A DNA stretch of 64,000 nt from Azoarcus sp. L1K30 (GCF_018122735.1 NZ_JAGRRD010000001.1:2187262-2251261), one strand, 5' to 3'; counted from the stretch's first letter, positions 20,114 to 29,192 are shown. Notes: generated by a model not told the origin, from the letters alone. Program-made: numbers and translations.

Positions 20114-22036
20114 ATGCGCAAGGTTTCATGGGGGCTGCTGTTCGCCGCATGTCTGACATTGACGACAAACGCTTTCCCGCAGGAGGGCGACGCTCGCATT
20201 CTCGCCGCTCGCGATGCCGTCCGCAGCGGAGACCGTAACACGCTCGAGCGCCTCGTGCAGCAGCAGCCCGACGCCCACCCCCTGGACCCCTACGTGCGCT
20301 ACTGGCTGCTGCTGAACAAGCTTGCCCGGCCCGAGGTGCCACCGACATCTGAGTTGTCCGAGTTTCTTATGCAGGAAGCAGGCTCGATGCTCGCAGAACG
20401 CTTGCGGGCGGACTGGCTGCGACGGCTGGCAAAGGATGGAGATTGGGCGGGCTTCATGCAGCTCTACCCCGACCTCCAGAACCCCGACGCCGAATTGCGC
20501 TGCCACCATTGGACTGCGCGCCTGATGAATGGTGACCGCAGTGCCTTATCCGAGGTCGGGGCGCAGTGGCATGAACTGCATGACGCGCCGGGCGCCTGCG
20601 ATACGGTGCTGCGCGCGTCGATCAGCAGTGCCAATGTCAGTTCCGACGACGTCTGGTGGCGTTTCCGGCGTCAGGTCGAAGGCCGCAATGCGGCCAATGC
20701 GCGTGCCACACTGGAGTGGCTGGCACCAGGCAACGGCGGTGCATTCGATCAGGCCTTCAAGAGCCCGTCGCAATACATCGACCGTCTGCCGGCCAATTTC
20801 GCCACCCGACGCGTTGGGCGTGAACTCGCGCTCGCCGCGCTCGTGCGCCTGATGCGCGACGACATCGCCGGCGCCCATGCACGCCTGATCAGGCTTCAGG
20901 ATCGTCTCGAAGGCAACGAACGAGCCTACGTGTTTTCGGCACTCGCACTTCGCGCGGCGTGGACTCAGGGCAGCGAAGCGATGGACTGGTTTCGCGCCGC
21001 GGGTGACGTGCCCATGACCCCCGAGCAGCGCGCCTGGCGGGTGCGCGCCGCGCTTCGCAACAGCGACTGGCACGCGGTACTGGACGGCATCGACCAGCTC
21101 ACCGAGGATGAACAATCGCTTCCGGAATGGACCTATTGGCGCGCTCGCGCGCTGCGTGAGCATCACCGTCAGGCCGAGGCTGACGCATTGTTTGCCCGCA
21201 TCGCCGGACAAGCTCACTTCTACGGCATGCTGGCTGGCGATGAGCTCGGACGTCCCTTTACCGCCCGTGCCGGCGAAACCAACCTGAGTGCGGCGCAGCT
21301 ACACCAGGCGGAAGAAGACCCCGGTCTGCAAAGAGCCATGGCGCTGTTTGCGCTGGACATGCGCACCGAGGCCGTGCGCGAGTGGAACTGGTCGCTGCGT
21401 GGGCAAAGCGAATCGTTTCGTCTCGCTGCCGCGCGCCTTGCGCTCAAGCACGGCATCTTCGACCGCGCCATCAACACCGCAGAACTGGCCAATCCGAACG
21501 GCGCGTTCGACCTGCGCTTCCTGACCCCCTATCGTGAGCTGATCGAGCCCCAGGTGCGCAATCAGGGACTGGACATGAGCTGGGTATATGGTTTGATGCG
21601 CCAGGAAAGCCGCTTCGTCGTGCCTGCTCGCTCCAGTTCCGGGGCACAGGGTCTGATGCAGGTGATGCCTGCGACCGGGAAATGGGTCGCAGGCAAGATC
21701 GGCATGAGCAATTACTCGCAGAGCCGGCTCGCCGACCCGGACACCAACGTGCAGCTCGGGACCAGCTACATGCGCCTCATCCTCGAGGACCTCGACAATC
21801 ACCCGGTGCTGGCCAGCGCCGGGTATAACGCCGGCCCGGGACGCGCCAAGCGCTGGCGCGACGCCAAGCCCCTGGAAGGCGCCATCTACGCGGAGACCAT
21901 TCCCTTCGACGAAACCCGCGACTACGTGAAGAAAGTCATGACCAATACCGTGATTTACGCAGCCATGCTCGATGGTCGCCCGCAATCACTCAAGGCCCGG
22001 CTGGGCACCATTGCCGCACGCCCGGACGCCCGATGA
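20114..22036 (+). CDS. Soluble lytic murein transglycosylase
   Basis: A periplasmic enzyme that cleaves peptidoglycan glycan strands to 1,6-anhydromuropeptides. The 640-residue protein has a signal peptide (about 1-24), a long alpha-helical superhelix region with many short repeats, and a C-terminal SLT domain. The catalytic glutamate is E498 in RQESRF, followed by SSGAQGLMQVMPATG, a TNVQLGTSYM segment and AGYNAGPGRAKRW. This matches Slt70. It is divergent from the cyclo-ligase gene. The next gene starts 55 bases after its stop. Confidence 0.95.
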   Translation: MRKVSWGLLFAACLTLTTNAFPQEGDARILAARDAVRSGDRNTLERLVQQQPDAHPLDPYVRYWLLLNKLARPEVPPTSELSEFLMQEAGSMLAERLRADWLRRLAKDGDWAGFMQLYPDLQNPDAELRCHHWTARLMNGDRSALSEVGAQWHELHDAPGACDTVLRASISSANVSSDDVWWRFRRQVEGRNAANARATLEWLAPGNGGAFDQAFKSPSQYIDRLPANFATRRVGRELALAALVRLMRDDIAGAHARLIRLQDRLEGNERAYVFSALALRAAWTQGSEAMDWFRAAGDVPMTPEQRAWRVRAALRNSDWHAVLDGIDQLTEDEQSLPEWTYWRARALREHHRQAEADALFARIAGQAHFYGMLAGDELGRPFTARAGETNLSAAQLHQAEEDPGLQRAMALFALDMRTEAVREWNWSLRGQSESFRLAAARLALKHGIFDRAINTAELANPNGAFDLRFLTPYRELIEPQVRNQGLDMSWVYGLMRQESRFVVPARSSSGAQGLMQVMPATGKWVAGKIGMSNYSQSRLADPDTNVQLGTSYMRLILEDLDNHPVLASAGYNAGPGRAKRWRDAKPLEGAIYAETIPFDETRDYVKKVMTNTVIYAAMLDGRPQSLKARLGTIAARPDAR

Positions 22037-22091
22037 ATTCACACCGGGAAAGGGACACACTATTCGCAGCAAAAACGGAGCAGGCATTGCA

Positions 22092-23054
22092 ATGAGTCCA
22101 CAACGTGTCGTACTGATCGGCGGCGCCGGCTTTATCGGCAGCGCCATTGCGAATCGGCTCGCCGAAGCCGGCATCAGCGTCTTGATCCCCACACGCCGAC
22201 GCAGTCGCGCCGGACAGGTGCTGCTGCTGCCTAATGTCGAGGTGATCGAGACCGACTGTCACGATGAAAGCGTGCTGAACGAGCTGTTCGAGGATGCCGA
22301 CGCGGTGGTTAATCTGGTCGGCATCTTGCACTCGCGCAGTGGATCACCGTATGGCCCCGATTTCGCCCGCGCCCATGTCGAATTACCGACGAGGATCGTT
22401 GCCGCGTGCAAGGCAAGTGGTGTTGGCCAGCTCATTCACGTCAGCGCGCTGGGCGCTGACGCCGCGGCACCGTCGGAATACCAGCGCTCCAAGGCCGCAG
22501 GTGAGCAGGCCGTACGCGCTGCGACACCCGAAGTCGCGTGGACGATCTTGCGACCCTCAGTCGTGTTCGGTCGCGACGATGGCTTTCTCAACCTGTTCGC
22601 CAGGCTCGCGGGCGTGCTCCCGATCATTCCGCTTGGGGGCGCCAGCGCGCGCTTTCAGCCGGTGTATGTGGAGGATGTCGCCGAAGTCGTATGGCACTGC
22701 CTGAATGACAGCGCCGCCGCACGCGATCAAACCTTCGAGCTCGCTGGCCCCACCGTCTACACCCTGCGTCAACTGGTCGAATACGTATCGGCACTGGTCG
22801 GACATCCGCGCCCGGTCATTCCCTTGCCAGAAGGGCTGGCGATGCTTCAGGCCGGCCTGATGGAGCTTGCGCCCCGCCCGCTGATGAGCCGGGACAATGT
22901 GCGCTCGATGCGCGCCGACAACATTGCCACCGCCGCCCCGCTGCCGTTCGGACTGCGCCCCACCGCCATCGAGGCCGTGGTGCCGGGCTGGCTGGGCCCC
23001 GCGGGCAACCAGCGCGCCCGCTACAATCCCATGCGCCGCCACGCGCGGCGTTAA
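22092..23054 (+). CDS. NAD(P)-binding SDR-family reductase, NDUFA9-like
   Basis: A 320-residue atypical short-chain dehydrogenase resembling the complex-I subunit NDUFA9 and sugar-epimerase-like proteins. The Rossmann start is VLIGGAGFIGSAIANRL. Later come AVVNLVGIL, HVSALGAD, the YQRSKAAGE segment (YxxxK) and WTILRPSVVFGRDDGFLNLFA, typical of this group. The ATG at 22092 is taken because the Rossmann strand starts directly after it. It is co-directional with the transglycosylase and the GST. The precise reaction is not known. Confidence 0.85.
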   Translation: MSPQRVVLIGGAGFIGSAIANRLAEAGISVLIPTRRRSRAGQVLLLPNVEVIETDCHDESVLNELFEDADAVVNLVGILHSRSGSPYGPDFARAHVELPTRIVAACKASGVGQLIHVSALGADAAAPSEYQRSKAAGEQAVRAATPEVAWTILRPSVVFGRDDGFLNLFARLAGVLPIIPLGGASARFQPVYVEDVAEVVWHCLNDSAAARDQTFELAGPTVYTLRQLVEYVSALVGHPRPVIPLPEGLAMLQAGLMELAPRPLMSRDNVRSMRADNIATAAPLPFGLRPTAIEAVVPGWLGPAGNQRARYNPMRRHARR

Positions 23055-23080
23055 CCCCCCTCCTACTGACGGAGTCCGCG

Positions 23081-23725
23081 ATGAAACTCATCATCGGCAA
23101 CAAGAACTATTCATCCTGGTCACTTCGCGCCTGGCTGGCAGCGCGCGCAGGCGGCTTTACGTTTGAGGAAATCCGCATCCCGCTGTTCATTCCCGGCAGC
23201 CGCGAACACATCCTCTCGCATTCGCCCTCGGGCAAGGTACCCTGCCTCATCGATCACGGTTTCGTGGTGTGGGACTCGCTGGCCATCGGTGAATACCTGG
23301 CGGAGAAGAATCCGCAGCTGTGGCCGGCCGATGCCAGCGCACGTGCCGTGGCGCGGGCGGTCAGTGCGGAGATGCATTCGGGCTTCTCGCAACTGCGCCA
23401 GAACATGCCGATGAACATCCGCAAGGACTACACCGGTCACGGCCACAGTCCCGAAGTCGACGCCGATATCGCCCGTATCGCGGCCATTTGGGCGGATTGC
23501 CGCAAGCGTTTCGGAAGCGCCGGCCCCTACCTGTTTGGCGAGTTCAGCATCGCCGATGCAGCCTTCGCCCCCGTGTGCTTCCGCTTCAAGACCTATGGCG
23601 TGAAACTCGATGGTGCAGCCGCGGCGTATCTCGATACGATGCTGTCCAACGCCGACATGCGTGAATGGGAAACCGCCGCGCTAGCCGAAACCGAAGCGAT
23701 TGCCGCCGAGGACCTGTACGGCTGA
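23081..23725 (+). CDS. Glutathione S-transferase family protein
   Basis: A 214-residue cytosolic GST-like protein. The thioredoxin-fold N-terminal domain shows KNYSSWSLRAWLA, where one of the serines near residues 11-14 may be the catalytic hydroxyl, then GKVPCLID and DSLAIGEYLAE, the glutathione gamma-glutamyl site. The C-terminal helical domain contains FGEFSIADAAFAPV with the N-capping motif. A CGGAG ribosome-binding site precedes the start. Its stop overlaps the cca start (TGATG). The substrate is unknown. Confidence 0.9.
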   Translation: MKLIIGNKNYSSWSLRAWLAARAGGFTFEEIRIPLFIPGSREHILSHSPSGKVPCLIDHGFVVWDSLAIGEYLAEKNPQLWPADASARAVARAVSAEMHSGFSQLRQNMPMNIRKDYTGHGHSPEVDADIARIAAIWADCRKRFGSAGPYLFGEFSIADAAFAPVCFRFKTYGVKLDGAAAAYLDTMLSNADMREWETAALAETEAIAAEDLYG

Positions 23726-24954
23726 TGCAGGCATACGTCGTCGGTGGTGCGGTCCGCGATGCCCTCCTCGGCCTGGAAGTGAAGGACCGCGACTGGGTGG
23801 TGGTGGGGGAAACGCCTGCGACCATGCTTGCCCGGGGTTTCCGCCCGGTCGGCAAGGACTTCCCGGTGTTTCTCCACCCCGACACCCACGAGGAATATGC
23901 CCTGGCCCGCACCGAACGCAAGAGCGGACCGGGTTATACCGGTTTCGTCTGTCACACCGCGCCCGATGTCACGCTGGAACAGGACCTGCTGCGCCGCGAC
24001 CTCACCATCAACGCCATCGCGCGCGATGACGAGGGCCGCCTGACCGACCCCTACGGGGGCGTCGACGACCTCCATGCACGGGTTTTTCGTCATGTCAGTC
24101 CGGCATTCGCCGAGGATCCGGTACGCATCCTGCGCATTGCACGTTTTGCTGCACGCTTTGCGGCGTTCACGATAGCACCCGAGACGCTTGCGCTGATGCG
24201 GCGCATGGTCGAGGCGGGGGAAGTCGATCACCTCGTGCCCGAACGCGTATGGCAGGAGATCGCGCGCGGCCTGATGGAGGCGACGCCCTCGCGCATGATC
24301 CGGGTCTTGCGCGACTGTGGCGCGCTGGCCCGCATCCTCCCCGAGCTGGACCGGCTGTTCGGCGTTCCGCAACCGCCGCAGCACCATCCCGAGATCGATA
24401 CCGGGGAGCATGTGCTGATGGTCATCGATTGTGCCGCACAGCGCACGCAGCCGCTCGCCGTGCGCTGGGCCTGCCTGTTGCACGACCTTGGCAAGGGCAG
24501 CACACCCGATGACATCCAGCCCCATCATTACGGACACGAGGCACGCAGCGAACAGATGGCGCTCGCCGTATCCAGCCGCCTGAAGGCGCCCGCCGAATGC
24601 CGTGATCTCGCCCGCATGGTGGCGCGCGAACACGGCATCCTCGGCCAGGTCGAGGTCCTGCGGCCGGAAACGGTGGTCAAGGTACTCGAGCGCTGCGACG
24701 CCCTGCGTCGCCCGGAGCGCTTCGAGCAGATGCTGCAGGCGGCGGGCTGCGACTATCTCGGCCGCGGCGGAGAACGTCCGCAGCAGTGGCCGCCGGAAGC
24801 ACGCTGGCGGCAGTATCTCGACGCATTCAGCGCCGTGGACGCCGCCGGTATCGCGCGTGAATGTGCCGACAAGTCACAGATTCCGCTCCGCATCCACGCC
24901 GCACGGGTATCCGCCGTGCGTGCATCGCGTGACCGTATGTCACCCCCAGGCTGA
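23725..24954 (+). CDS. cca: Multifunctional CCA tRNA nucleotidyltransferase
   Basis: Adds or repairs the 3' CCA end of tRNAs. The 409-residue protein has the nucleotidyltransferase motif GGAVRDALLG with catalytic D21 and D23 (DRDW), the RRDLTINAIA segment, the neck domain, and a C-terminal HD phosphohydrolase region (LLHDLGKG, GHEARSE) that gives the 2'-phosphatase and phosphodiesterase activities of the gammaproteobacterial-type enzyme. The start is coupled to the upstream GST stop. It is convergent with the small DUF2905 gene. Confidence 0.96.
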   Translation: MQAYVVGGAVRDALLGLEVKDRDWVVVGETPATMLARGFRPVGKDFPVFLHPDTHEEYALARTERKSGPGYTGFVCHTAPDVTLEQDLLRRDLTINAIARDDEGRLTDPYGGVDDLHARVFRHVSPAFAEDPVRILRIARFAARFAAFTIAPETLALMRRMVEAGEVDHLVPERVWQEIARGLMEATPSRMIRVLRDCGALARILPELDRLFGVPQPPQHHPEIDTGEHVLMVIDCAAQRTQPLAVRWACLLHDLGKGSTPDDIQPHHYGHEARSEQMALAVSSRLKAPAECRDLARMVAREHGILGQVEVLRPETVVKVLERCDALRRPERFEQMLQAAGCDYLGRGGERPQQWPPEARWRQYLDAFSAVDAAGIARECADKSQIPLRIHAARVSAVRASRDRMSPPG

Positions 24955-24976
24955 GCAGAACCGCACGGACAGCCGT

Positions 24977-25174
24977 TCAGATCGACCGCATAATGAGCCA
25001 CGCCAGCAAGGACAGCACTACGGTCGTGGTAAACGGGAAATGGTAAGCTCTGCCACGAAAACGGAATGCGACGTCACCCGGCAGCCGGCCAAGCCTCAAG
25101 CGCGCGGCCGCTCCGGGTTGAATCAGGCCGGTCAACAGGACGACCAGCATGATGACCACAATCCACTTGAGCAT
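24977..25174 (-). CDS. DUF2905-type small membrane protein
   Basis: A 65-residue protein with two hydrophobic segments (about 4-20 and 47-63) around the conserved basic loop RLPGDVAFRFRGRAYHFPFTT, which matches the DUF2905 pattern of small inner-membrane proteins. A GGAG site sits seven bases before the ATG. It is divergent from the downstream GST gene. The function of the family is not known. Confidence 0.88.
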   Translation of the reverse strand: MLKWIVVIMLVVLLTGLIQPGAAARLRLGRLPGDVAFRFRGRAYHFPFTTTVVLSLLAWLIMRSI

Positions 25175-25248
25175 CGGTAACTCCGAACAACGATGGCGGA
25201 TTAGACCCCTTCAGGGGCGGTCACTGCAACCAACAGAGAAGCCGGAAC

Positions 25249-25869
25249 ATGATTACGCTGTACACTTGGGGAACGCCAAACGGTCGAAAGATCTCGATCG
25301 CGCTGGAAGAACTCAACCTTACATACGAAGTACGCCCGATCGACATCACCCGACAGGCCCAATTCGATCCGGCATTTCTTGCACTCAACCCGAATAACAA
25401 GATTCCGGTGCTCGTCGATGACGATGGTCCCGATGGCGCCCCGATTACCTTGATCGAGTCGGGCGCGATCCTGCTCTACCTTGCGGAGAAGCACGGCGCA
25501 CTGATCCCGGCCGACCCGCGCGAGCGCTACGACATGCAGCAATGGCTGATGTTCCAGATGGGCAGCGTCGGCCCGATGCTGGGCCAGGCGCACCACTTCC
25601 TGCGTTTCGCGCCCGAGCGTATCCATTACGCAATCGACCGCTATACCGGAGAAACCGCACGCATTTACGGCGTGCTCAACACCCGCCTTGACGGCCGCAA
25701 CTGGCTTGCCGGCGGGACCTATTCAATCGCAGACATTGCGACATACCCCTGGATTGCCCGCCACGACTGGCAAGGTATCGACCTTGCCCGATACCCGAAA
25801 GTGCAGCGCTGGTTCATGGCCATGGCTGACCGTCCGGCCGTGCGGCGCGGCATGGAGATTCCCCGATGA
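25249..25869 (+). CDS. Glutathione S-transferase, YfcG/Ure2p-like
   Basis: A 206-residue GST resembling the nu-class YfcG group, which shows disulfide-bond reductase activity in E. coli. The N-terminal thioredoxin-like domain has LYTWGTPNGRKISIAL, NPNNKIPVL and IESGAILLYLAE. The C-terminal domain has YGVLNTRLDGRNWLAGGTYSIADIATYPW. Its stop overlaps the hydrolase start by 4 bases (ATGA), so the two are probably coupled. It is not closely similar to the other GST in this window. Confidence 0.9.
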   Translation: MITLYTWGTPNGRKISIALEELNLTYEVRPIDITRQAQFDPAFLALNPNNKIPVLVDDDGPDGAPITLIESGAILLYLAEKHGALIPADPRERYDMQQWLMFQMGSVGPMLGQAHHFLRFAPERIHYAIDRYTGETARIYGVLNTRLDGRNWLAGGTYSIADIATYPWIARHDWQGIDLARYPKVQRWFMAMADRPAVRRGMEIPR

Positions 25870-26672
25870 ACGCATCCCGCTTCGGCGACCTTGAAGTACT
25901 GTGCCACAGCCCGGCAGAATTAACTGCCCATACGACCCCACTGCTGTTCGTTCATGGCGCCTATACCGGCGCCTGGTGCTGGGAAGAGCACTTCCTGCCG
26001 TGGTTTGCGGAACGCGGGTGGACCGCCTATGCGGTATCCCTGTCCGGTCATGGCAAGAGCCTTCACCATGACCATCTCGACGCGCTTTCGATAGACGACT
26101 ATGTCAACGACGTCGCGGCGGTGGTGGCCCGTCTGCCCGGTGCGCCGGTGCTGATCGGTCATTCAATGGGCGGCATGGTGGTGCAGAAGTATCTCGAACG
26201 TGCGACGGCGCCCGCCGCAGTGCTGATGGCCTCAGTGCCACCGCAAGGCCTGATGGGGTCGGCCTTTGGCCTGATGTTCAAGAAGCCGCACCTGCTGGCG
26301 GACCTCAACCGCCTGATGAGCGGAGGCGAGGCGCAACTGGAAAGCCTGCGCGAAGCCCTGTTCCACCAGCCGATCGAAGCGCCGGCCCTGCGCCGCTACT
26401 ATGCGCTGAGCCAGCCCGAATCGCACCGCGCCATCTGGGACATGACCCTTTTCAACCTGCCCCAGCCGGGCAGGATGCGGGACGTGCCGATGCTGGTCCT
26501 GGGCGCAAGTCATGATCAGCTCATTCCGCCGGACCAGGTCATGATGACGGCGGCGACCTATGGCCTGAAGGCCGAGATCTTCGACGATCTCGGCCACGGC
26601 ATGATGCTCGAACACGGCTGGGAAGGCGTCGCGGAACGCATCGCCGTCTGGCTGGACACGCAAGGCATGTAA
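25866..26672 (+). CDS. Alpha/beta-fold hydrolase
   Basis: A 268-residue cytosolic alpha/beta hydrolase. It has LLFVHGAYTGAWCWEEHFLP (oxyanion region), the nucleophile elbow GHSMGGMV (serine within GxSxG), an acidic residue in VLGASHDQLIPPD, and the catalytic histidine in DDLGHGMMLEHGW. No lid-specific features allow a substrate to be named. It could be an esterase or lactonase. Translation is likely coupled to the upstream GST. Confidence 0.88.
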   Translation: MNASRFGDLEVLCHSPAELTAHTTPLLFVHGAYTGAWCWEEHFLPWFAERGWTAYAVSLSGHGKSLHHDHLDALSIDDYVNDVAAVVARLPGAPVLIGHSMGGMVVQKYLERATAPAAVLMASVPPQGLMGSAFGLMFKKPHLLADLNRLMSGGEAQLESLREALFHQPIEAPALRRYYALSQPESHRAIWDMTLFNLPQPGRMRDVPMLVLGASHDQLIPPDQVMMTAATYGLKAEIFDDLGHGMMLEHGWEGVAERIAVWLDTQGM

Positions 26673-26691
26673 CGGGCGCGCCAGCAGCGGC

Positions 26692-26718
26692 AAAAAAACC
26701 ACAATTCGTGTTTTTTTT
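26692..26718 (+). terminator. A/T-tract hairpin after the hydrolase gene
   Basis: Seven A residues at 26692-26698 and a short CAC arm pair with GTG and eight T residues at 26711-26718 around a small loop, about 20 bases after the hydrolase stop. The T-run fits an intrinsic terminator, but the GC part of the stem is very short. Confidence 0.4.
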
Positions 26719-26847
26719 CATGGCCAGGCCACCGCAGTCTTGTCATGATTGCATCAAAGACGCTGCGCCAGCGTCTTGAACATCGCACCATCGGTCCCAA
26801 TCTTCCATTCAAGCCCGCCTCGAAAGCGGCCGTTAATGAAATCAGGA

Positions 26848-26876
26848 GGCCGGCAGAACCGGCCGAGTTGTGGAGG
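26848..26876 (+). promoter_or_regulatory. Leader hairpin and Shine-Dalgarno sites before the 70-residue ORF
   Basis: GGCCGG (26848-26853) and CCGGCC (26859-26864) form a perfect 6-bp hairpin with loop CAGAA. One AGGAGG-like site (26844-26849) lies at its left foot. A second GGAGG (26872-26876) lies 7 bases after it and 5 bases before the ATG at 26882. The second site decides the start. The hairpin may tune translation, which is an inference. Confidence 0.45.
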
Positions 26877-26881
26877 CCATC

Positions 26882-27094
26882 ATGGTGATCTATATGGACA
26901 TGCAGACCGGCAAAGCTGTTCGGGAAGCCGGGATGCCAGATGAGGCAGTTCCAGCCACCAGCGGGCTGCAGCAGCCTTGGGCAGCACTTCAACTGCAGGA
27001 AATCGAGTTCTCCCGAGCGCAGGATCGCATGCCGCCGCCACGCGATATCGAAGGGTTTCTGCGTGCGATGTCGCGAATCGATACCGGCGAATGA
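26882..27094 (+). CDS. Small protein of unknown function (70 residues)
   Basis: I do not recognise this family. The product starts MVIYMDMQTGKAV, has a proline- and glutamine-bearing middle (GLQQPWAALQLQEIEF) and ends MSRIDTGE. It has no membrane segment, signal peptide or cysteine. The start at 26882 is chosen over a GTG at 26870 because GGAGG sits at a good distance. Codon use resembles the neighbours. It stands alone between a hydrolase gene and the convergent MidA-type gene, with a 209-bp gap upstream holding a weak terminator and a leader hairpin. Confidence 0.7.
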   Translation: MVIYMDMQTGKAVREAGMPDEAVPATSGLQQPWAALQLQEIEFSRAQDRMPPPRDIEGFLRAMSRIDTGE

Positions 27095-27127
27095 CCCTGC
27101 GTGCGGCCCGGATCTGGCACACCCGAC

Positions 27128-28306
27128 TCACAGGGTGTGCAGCCGGTCTCCGCGGGCAAACCCGATCAGCGCCGTCTCGATGCCCCGCCCCACGGCGAGC
27201 ACCTTGAACAACTCGCCCATCTCCTGCGGCGTCGTCAGTCGCTGCACGGCACGCGCGGCACGGACGTAATCCGCCGAGCCTTCGGGGCCACGGCGAGCCA
27301 GGCAGTCAAGAATTCCGCAATTGAACAGAAACTGCGCCTGGCTGGTATAGCCGAGCACCTCGAGCCCCGCATCGAAAGCTGCTTCGGCCATCGAGGTAAA
27401 GTCCACGAACTCCGTAATGTCGTTCAGGCCCGGCCACAGAAACGGATCGGCGTGTGCCTGGTGACGGTAATAGCACAGCAAGGTGCCGCTCGAGCGCGAC
27501 GGAAGGTAGTATTCCGCGCGCGGGTAGCCATAATCGATCAGCAACATCGCTCCACGTTCGAGACGGTCTGCCCAAGACGCCATCCATGCCTGTCCGGCGA
27601 GGTTGATCTCGGTCAGATATTCCCCCTCCTCCGGCACCGGCAGATCGAGCGCAAGGGCGGCCTCGAGCACCGCCCCTTGTGCCGGGCTGTCACCCCAGCA
27701 CAGAACTTCCCCCTCGCCTTTGATACGTTCGGCAAGCACCACGCCACGCTCGAGCAGCCCGTCGGCAGTCGACACCAGCAGATGTACAGGCATCACATCG
27801 AGCACTTCATTGGCCACCACCGCCCCTGAGAAGCTTTCCGGCAAGGCATGCAGCCATTCCACGCGCGCGGCCAGGTGCGGGGCGCGCTGCGCGAGGGTGT
27901 CGAACTGGCGCTCGCGCAGTTCGGCGGAAAGCTCGAGAATGCCGTAGCGCAGCGGAAGCGAGCCACGCCGCTCGAGCTCCAGGAGCAGGTCTGCGGCCAA
28001 CAAACCTGTCCCGGCGCCAACCTCGATCATCTGCATCGCGCTGGCCTTCATCACCTGCTCGACCTGGCTGGCAAGCGCCTGACCAAACAGTGGCGTCAGT
28101 TCGGGCGCAGTGATGAAATCGCCCGCAGGACCGAACTTTCTCGCGCCGCCGCTGTAATACCCGAGCCCGGGCGCGTAGAGTGCAAGCTCCATGAAACGCG
28201 AAAACGGTATCCAGCCACCAGCGGCGAGGATTTCGGACTGCAGCAGGGCAGTCAGCCGGTGGCTCTGTTCGAGGGCTTCTGCTGAAGGCTGAGGCAGGGA
28301 TGACAT
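27128..28306 (-). CDS. MidA/NDUFAF7-type SAM-dependent methyltransferase
   Basis: A 392-residue class I methyltransferase of the DUF185 family. Eukaryotic members methylate an arginine of a complex I subunit, while bacterial substrates are unproven. Visible signatures are GGWIPFSRFMELALYAPGLGYY, FGPAGDFITAPELTPLFG, the SAM motif IEVGAGTGLLAADLL, VVANEVLDVMPV and LLIDYGYPRAEYY. The ATG gives MSSLPQP. A long in-frame extension upstream lacks family similarity. It is divergent from the pteridine-reductase-like gene, and TACAAT on the minus strand (28334-28339) may be its -10 box. Confidence 0.92.
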   Translation of the reverse strand: MSSLPQPSAEALEQSHRLTALLQSEILAAGGWIPFSRFMELALYAPGLGYYSGGARKFGPAGDFITAPELTPLFGQALASQVEQVMKASAMQMIEVGAGTGLLAADLLLELERRGSLPLRYGILELSAELRERQFDTLAQRAPHLAARVEWLHALPESFSGAVVANEVLDVMPVHLLVSTADGLLERGVVLAERIKGEGEVLCWGDSPAQGAVLEAALALDLPVPEEGEYLTEINLAGQAWMASWADRLERGAMLLIDYGYPRAEYYLPSRSSGTLLCYYRHQAHADPFLWPGLNDITEFVDFTSMAEAAFDAGLEVLGYTSQAQFLFNCGILDCLARRGPEGSADYVRAARAVQRLTTPQEMGELFKVLAVGRGIETALIGFARGDRLHTL

Positions 28307-28408
28307 GATCGCGACGCAAAATGGAGACGCGGCATTGTAGCCGACCGTCCTGCGCTCGCTGCCGCTACGACGCGCGAGCAATCCCCCCAACCAAGCCCCT
28401 CGACCACC

Positions 28409-28414
28409 TACAAT
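28409..28414 (+). promoter_or_regulatory. Candidate -10 element, possible leaderless start
   Basis: TACAAT at 28409-28414 ends only six bases before the ATG at 28421. With a normal -10 to start-site distance, transcription would begin at or next to the ATG. There is no Shine-Dalgarno sequence in front of the gene, which fits a leaderless mRNA. No clear -35 is seen. Confidence 0.35.
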
Positions 28415-28420
28415 CGCATC

Positions 28421-29170
28421 ATGAACGATCATTCCCCCGCCCCCGTCTTTCTGGTTACCGGCGCAGCGCGACGGGTTGGCGCCGCCATCGCAAGCGAATT
28501 GCACGCGAGTGGCGCGCGTATCGCCTTGCACTGCCGAAGCAGCCGGCTCGAGGCCGAGGCGCTCGCGGCCAGTTTCAATGCGCGCCGCCTGGGATCTGCC
28601 TTCATTGTCGGCGGTGATCTTGGCGCGGATGGCGTTCCGGAAGCACTGGCCGACGAGGCCCTGACCCATTTCGGCCGCCTCGACGGGCTGGTCAACAACG
28701 CATCGAGCTTCTTCCCCACGCCGCTGGGGCGAATCGACAGCCAGGCGTGGAACGACCTGATCGGCTCCAACCTCAAGGGTCCGCTTTTTCTTACCCAGGC
28801 GCTTGCACCAGCGCTCCGGGCCAGCAACGGTGCGGTCGTCAATATCGTCGACATCCACGCCGACAGGCCGCTGCGGCACTACGCGCTGTATTGTGCAGCC
28901 AAGGCCGGGCTGGCCGGCCTGACGCGTGCGCTCGCCATCGAACTGGCACCGGACGTACGGGTGAACGGCGTCGCACCCGGCCCGATTGAATGGCCCGAGG
29001 ACGACCAGTTCGCCAACACGGAGCGTGAGCGCATCATCCGTCATACCTTGCTTCAGCGCGAAGGCAGTCCAGCGGACATTGCGCGCACGGTGCGCTTTCT
29101 ACTCATCGACGCACCTTACGTCACCGGACAGATCCTCGCCGTGGACGGCGGGCGCAGCGTGCACCTGTAA
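28421..29170 (+). CDS. Pteridine-reductase-like short-chain dehydrogenase
   Basis: A 249-residue SDR close to FolM/PTR1-type dihydropteridine or dihydrofolate reductases. The cofactor motif is TGAARRVG, the TGX3RXG form typical of pteridine reductases rather than the usual TGxxxGxG. It has VNNASSFFPTPLG, an active-site region NIVDIHADRPLRHYALYCAAKAG with YxxxK, and VRVNGVAPGPIEWPE. It could supply reduced folate or pterin. It lies upstream of ttcA (57 bases) and divergent from the methyltransferase gene. Confidence 0.9.
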   Translation: MNDHSPAPVFLVTGAARRVGAAIASELHASGARIALHCRSSRLEAEALAASFNARRLGSAFIVGGDLGADGVPEALADEALTHFGRLDGLVNNASSFFPTPLGRIDSQAWNDLIGSNLKGPLFLTQALAPALRASNGAVVNIVDIHADRPLRHYALYCAAKAGLAGLTRALAIELAPDVRVNGVAPGPIEWPEDDQFANTERERIIRHTLLQREGSPADIARTVRFLLIDAPYVTGQILAVDGGRSVHL

Positions 29171-29192
29171 TCGTGCCCTCGAAAGGCAAGTG

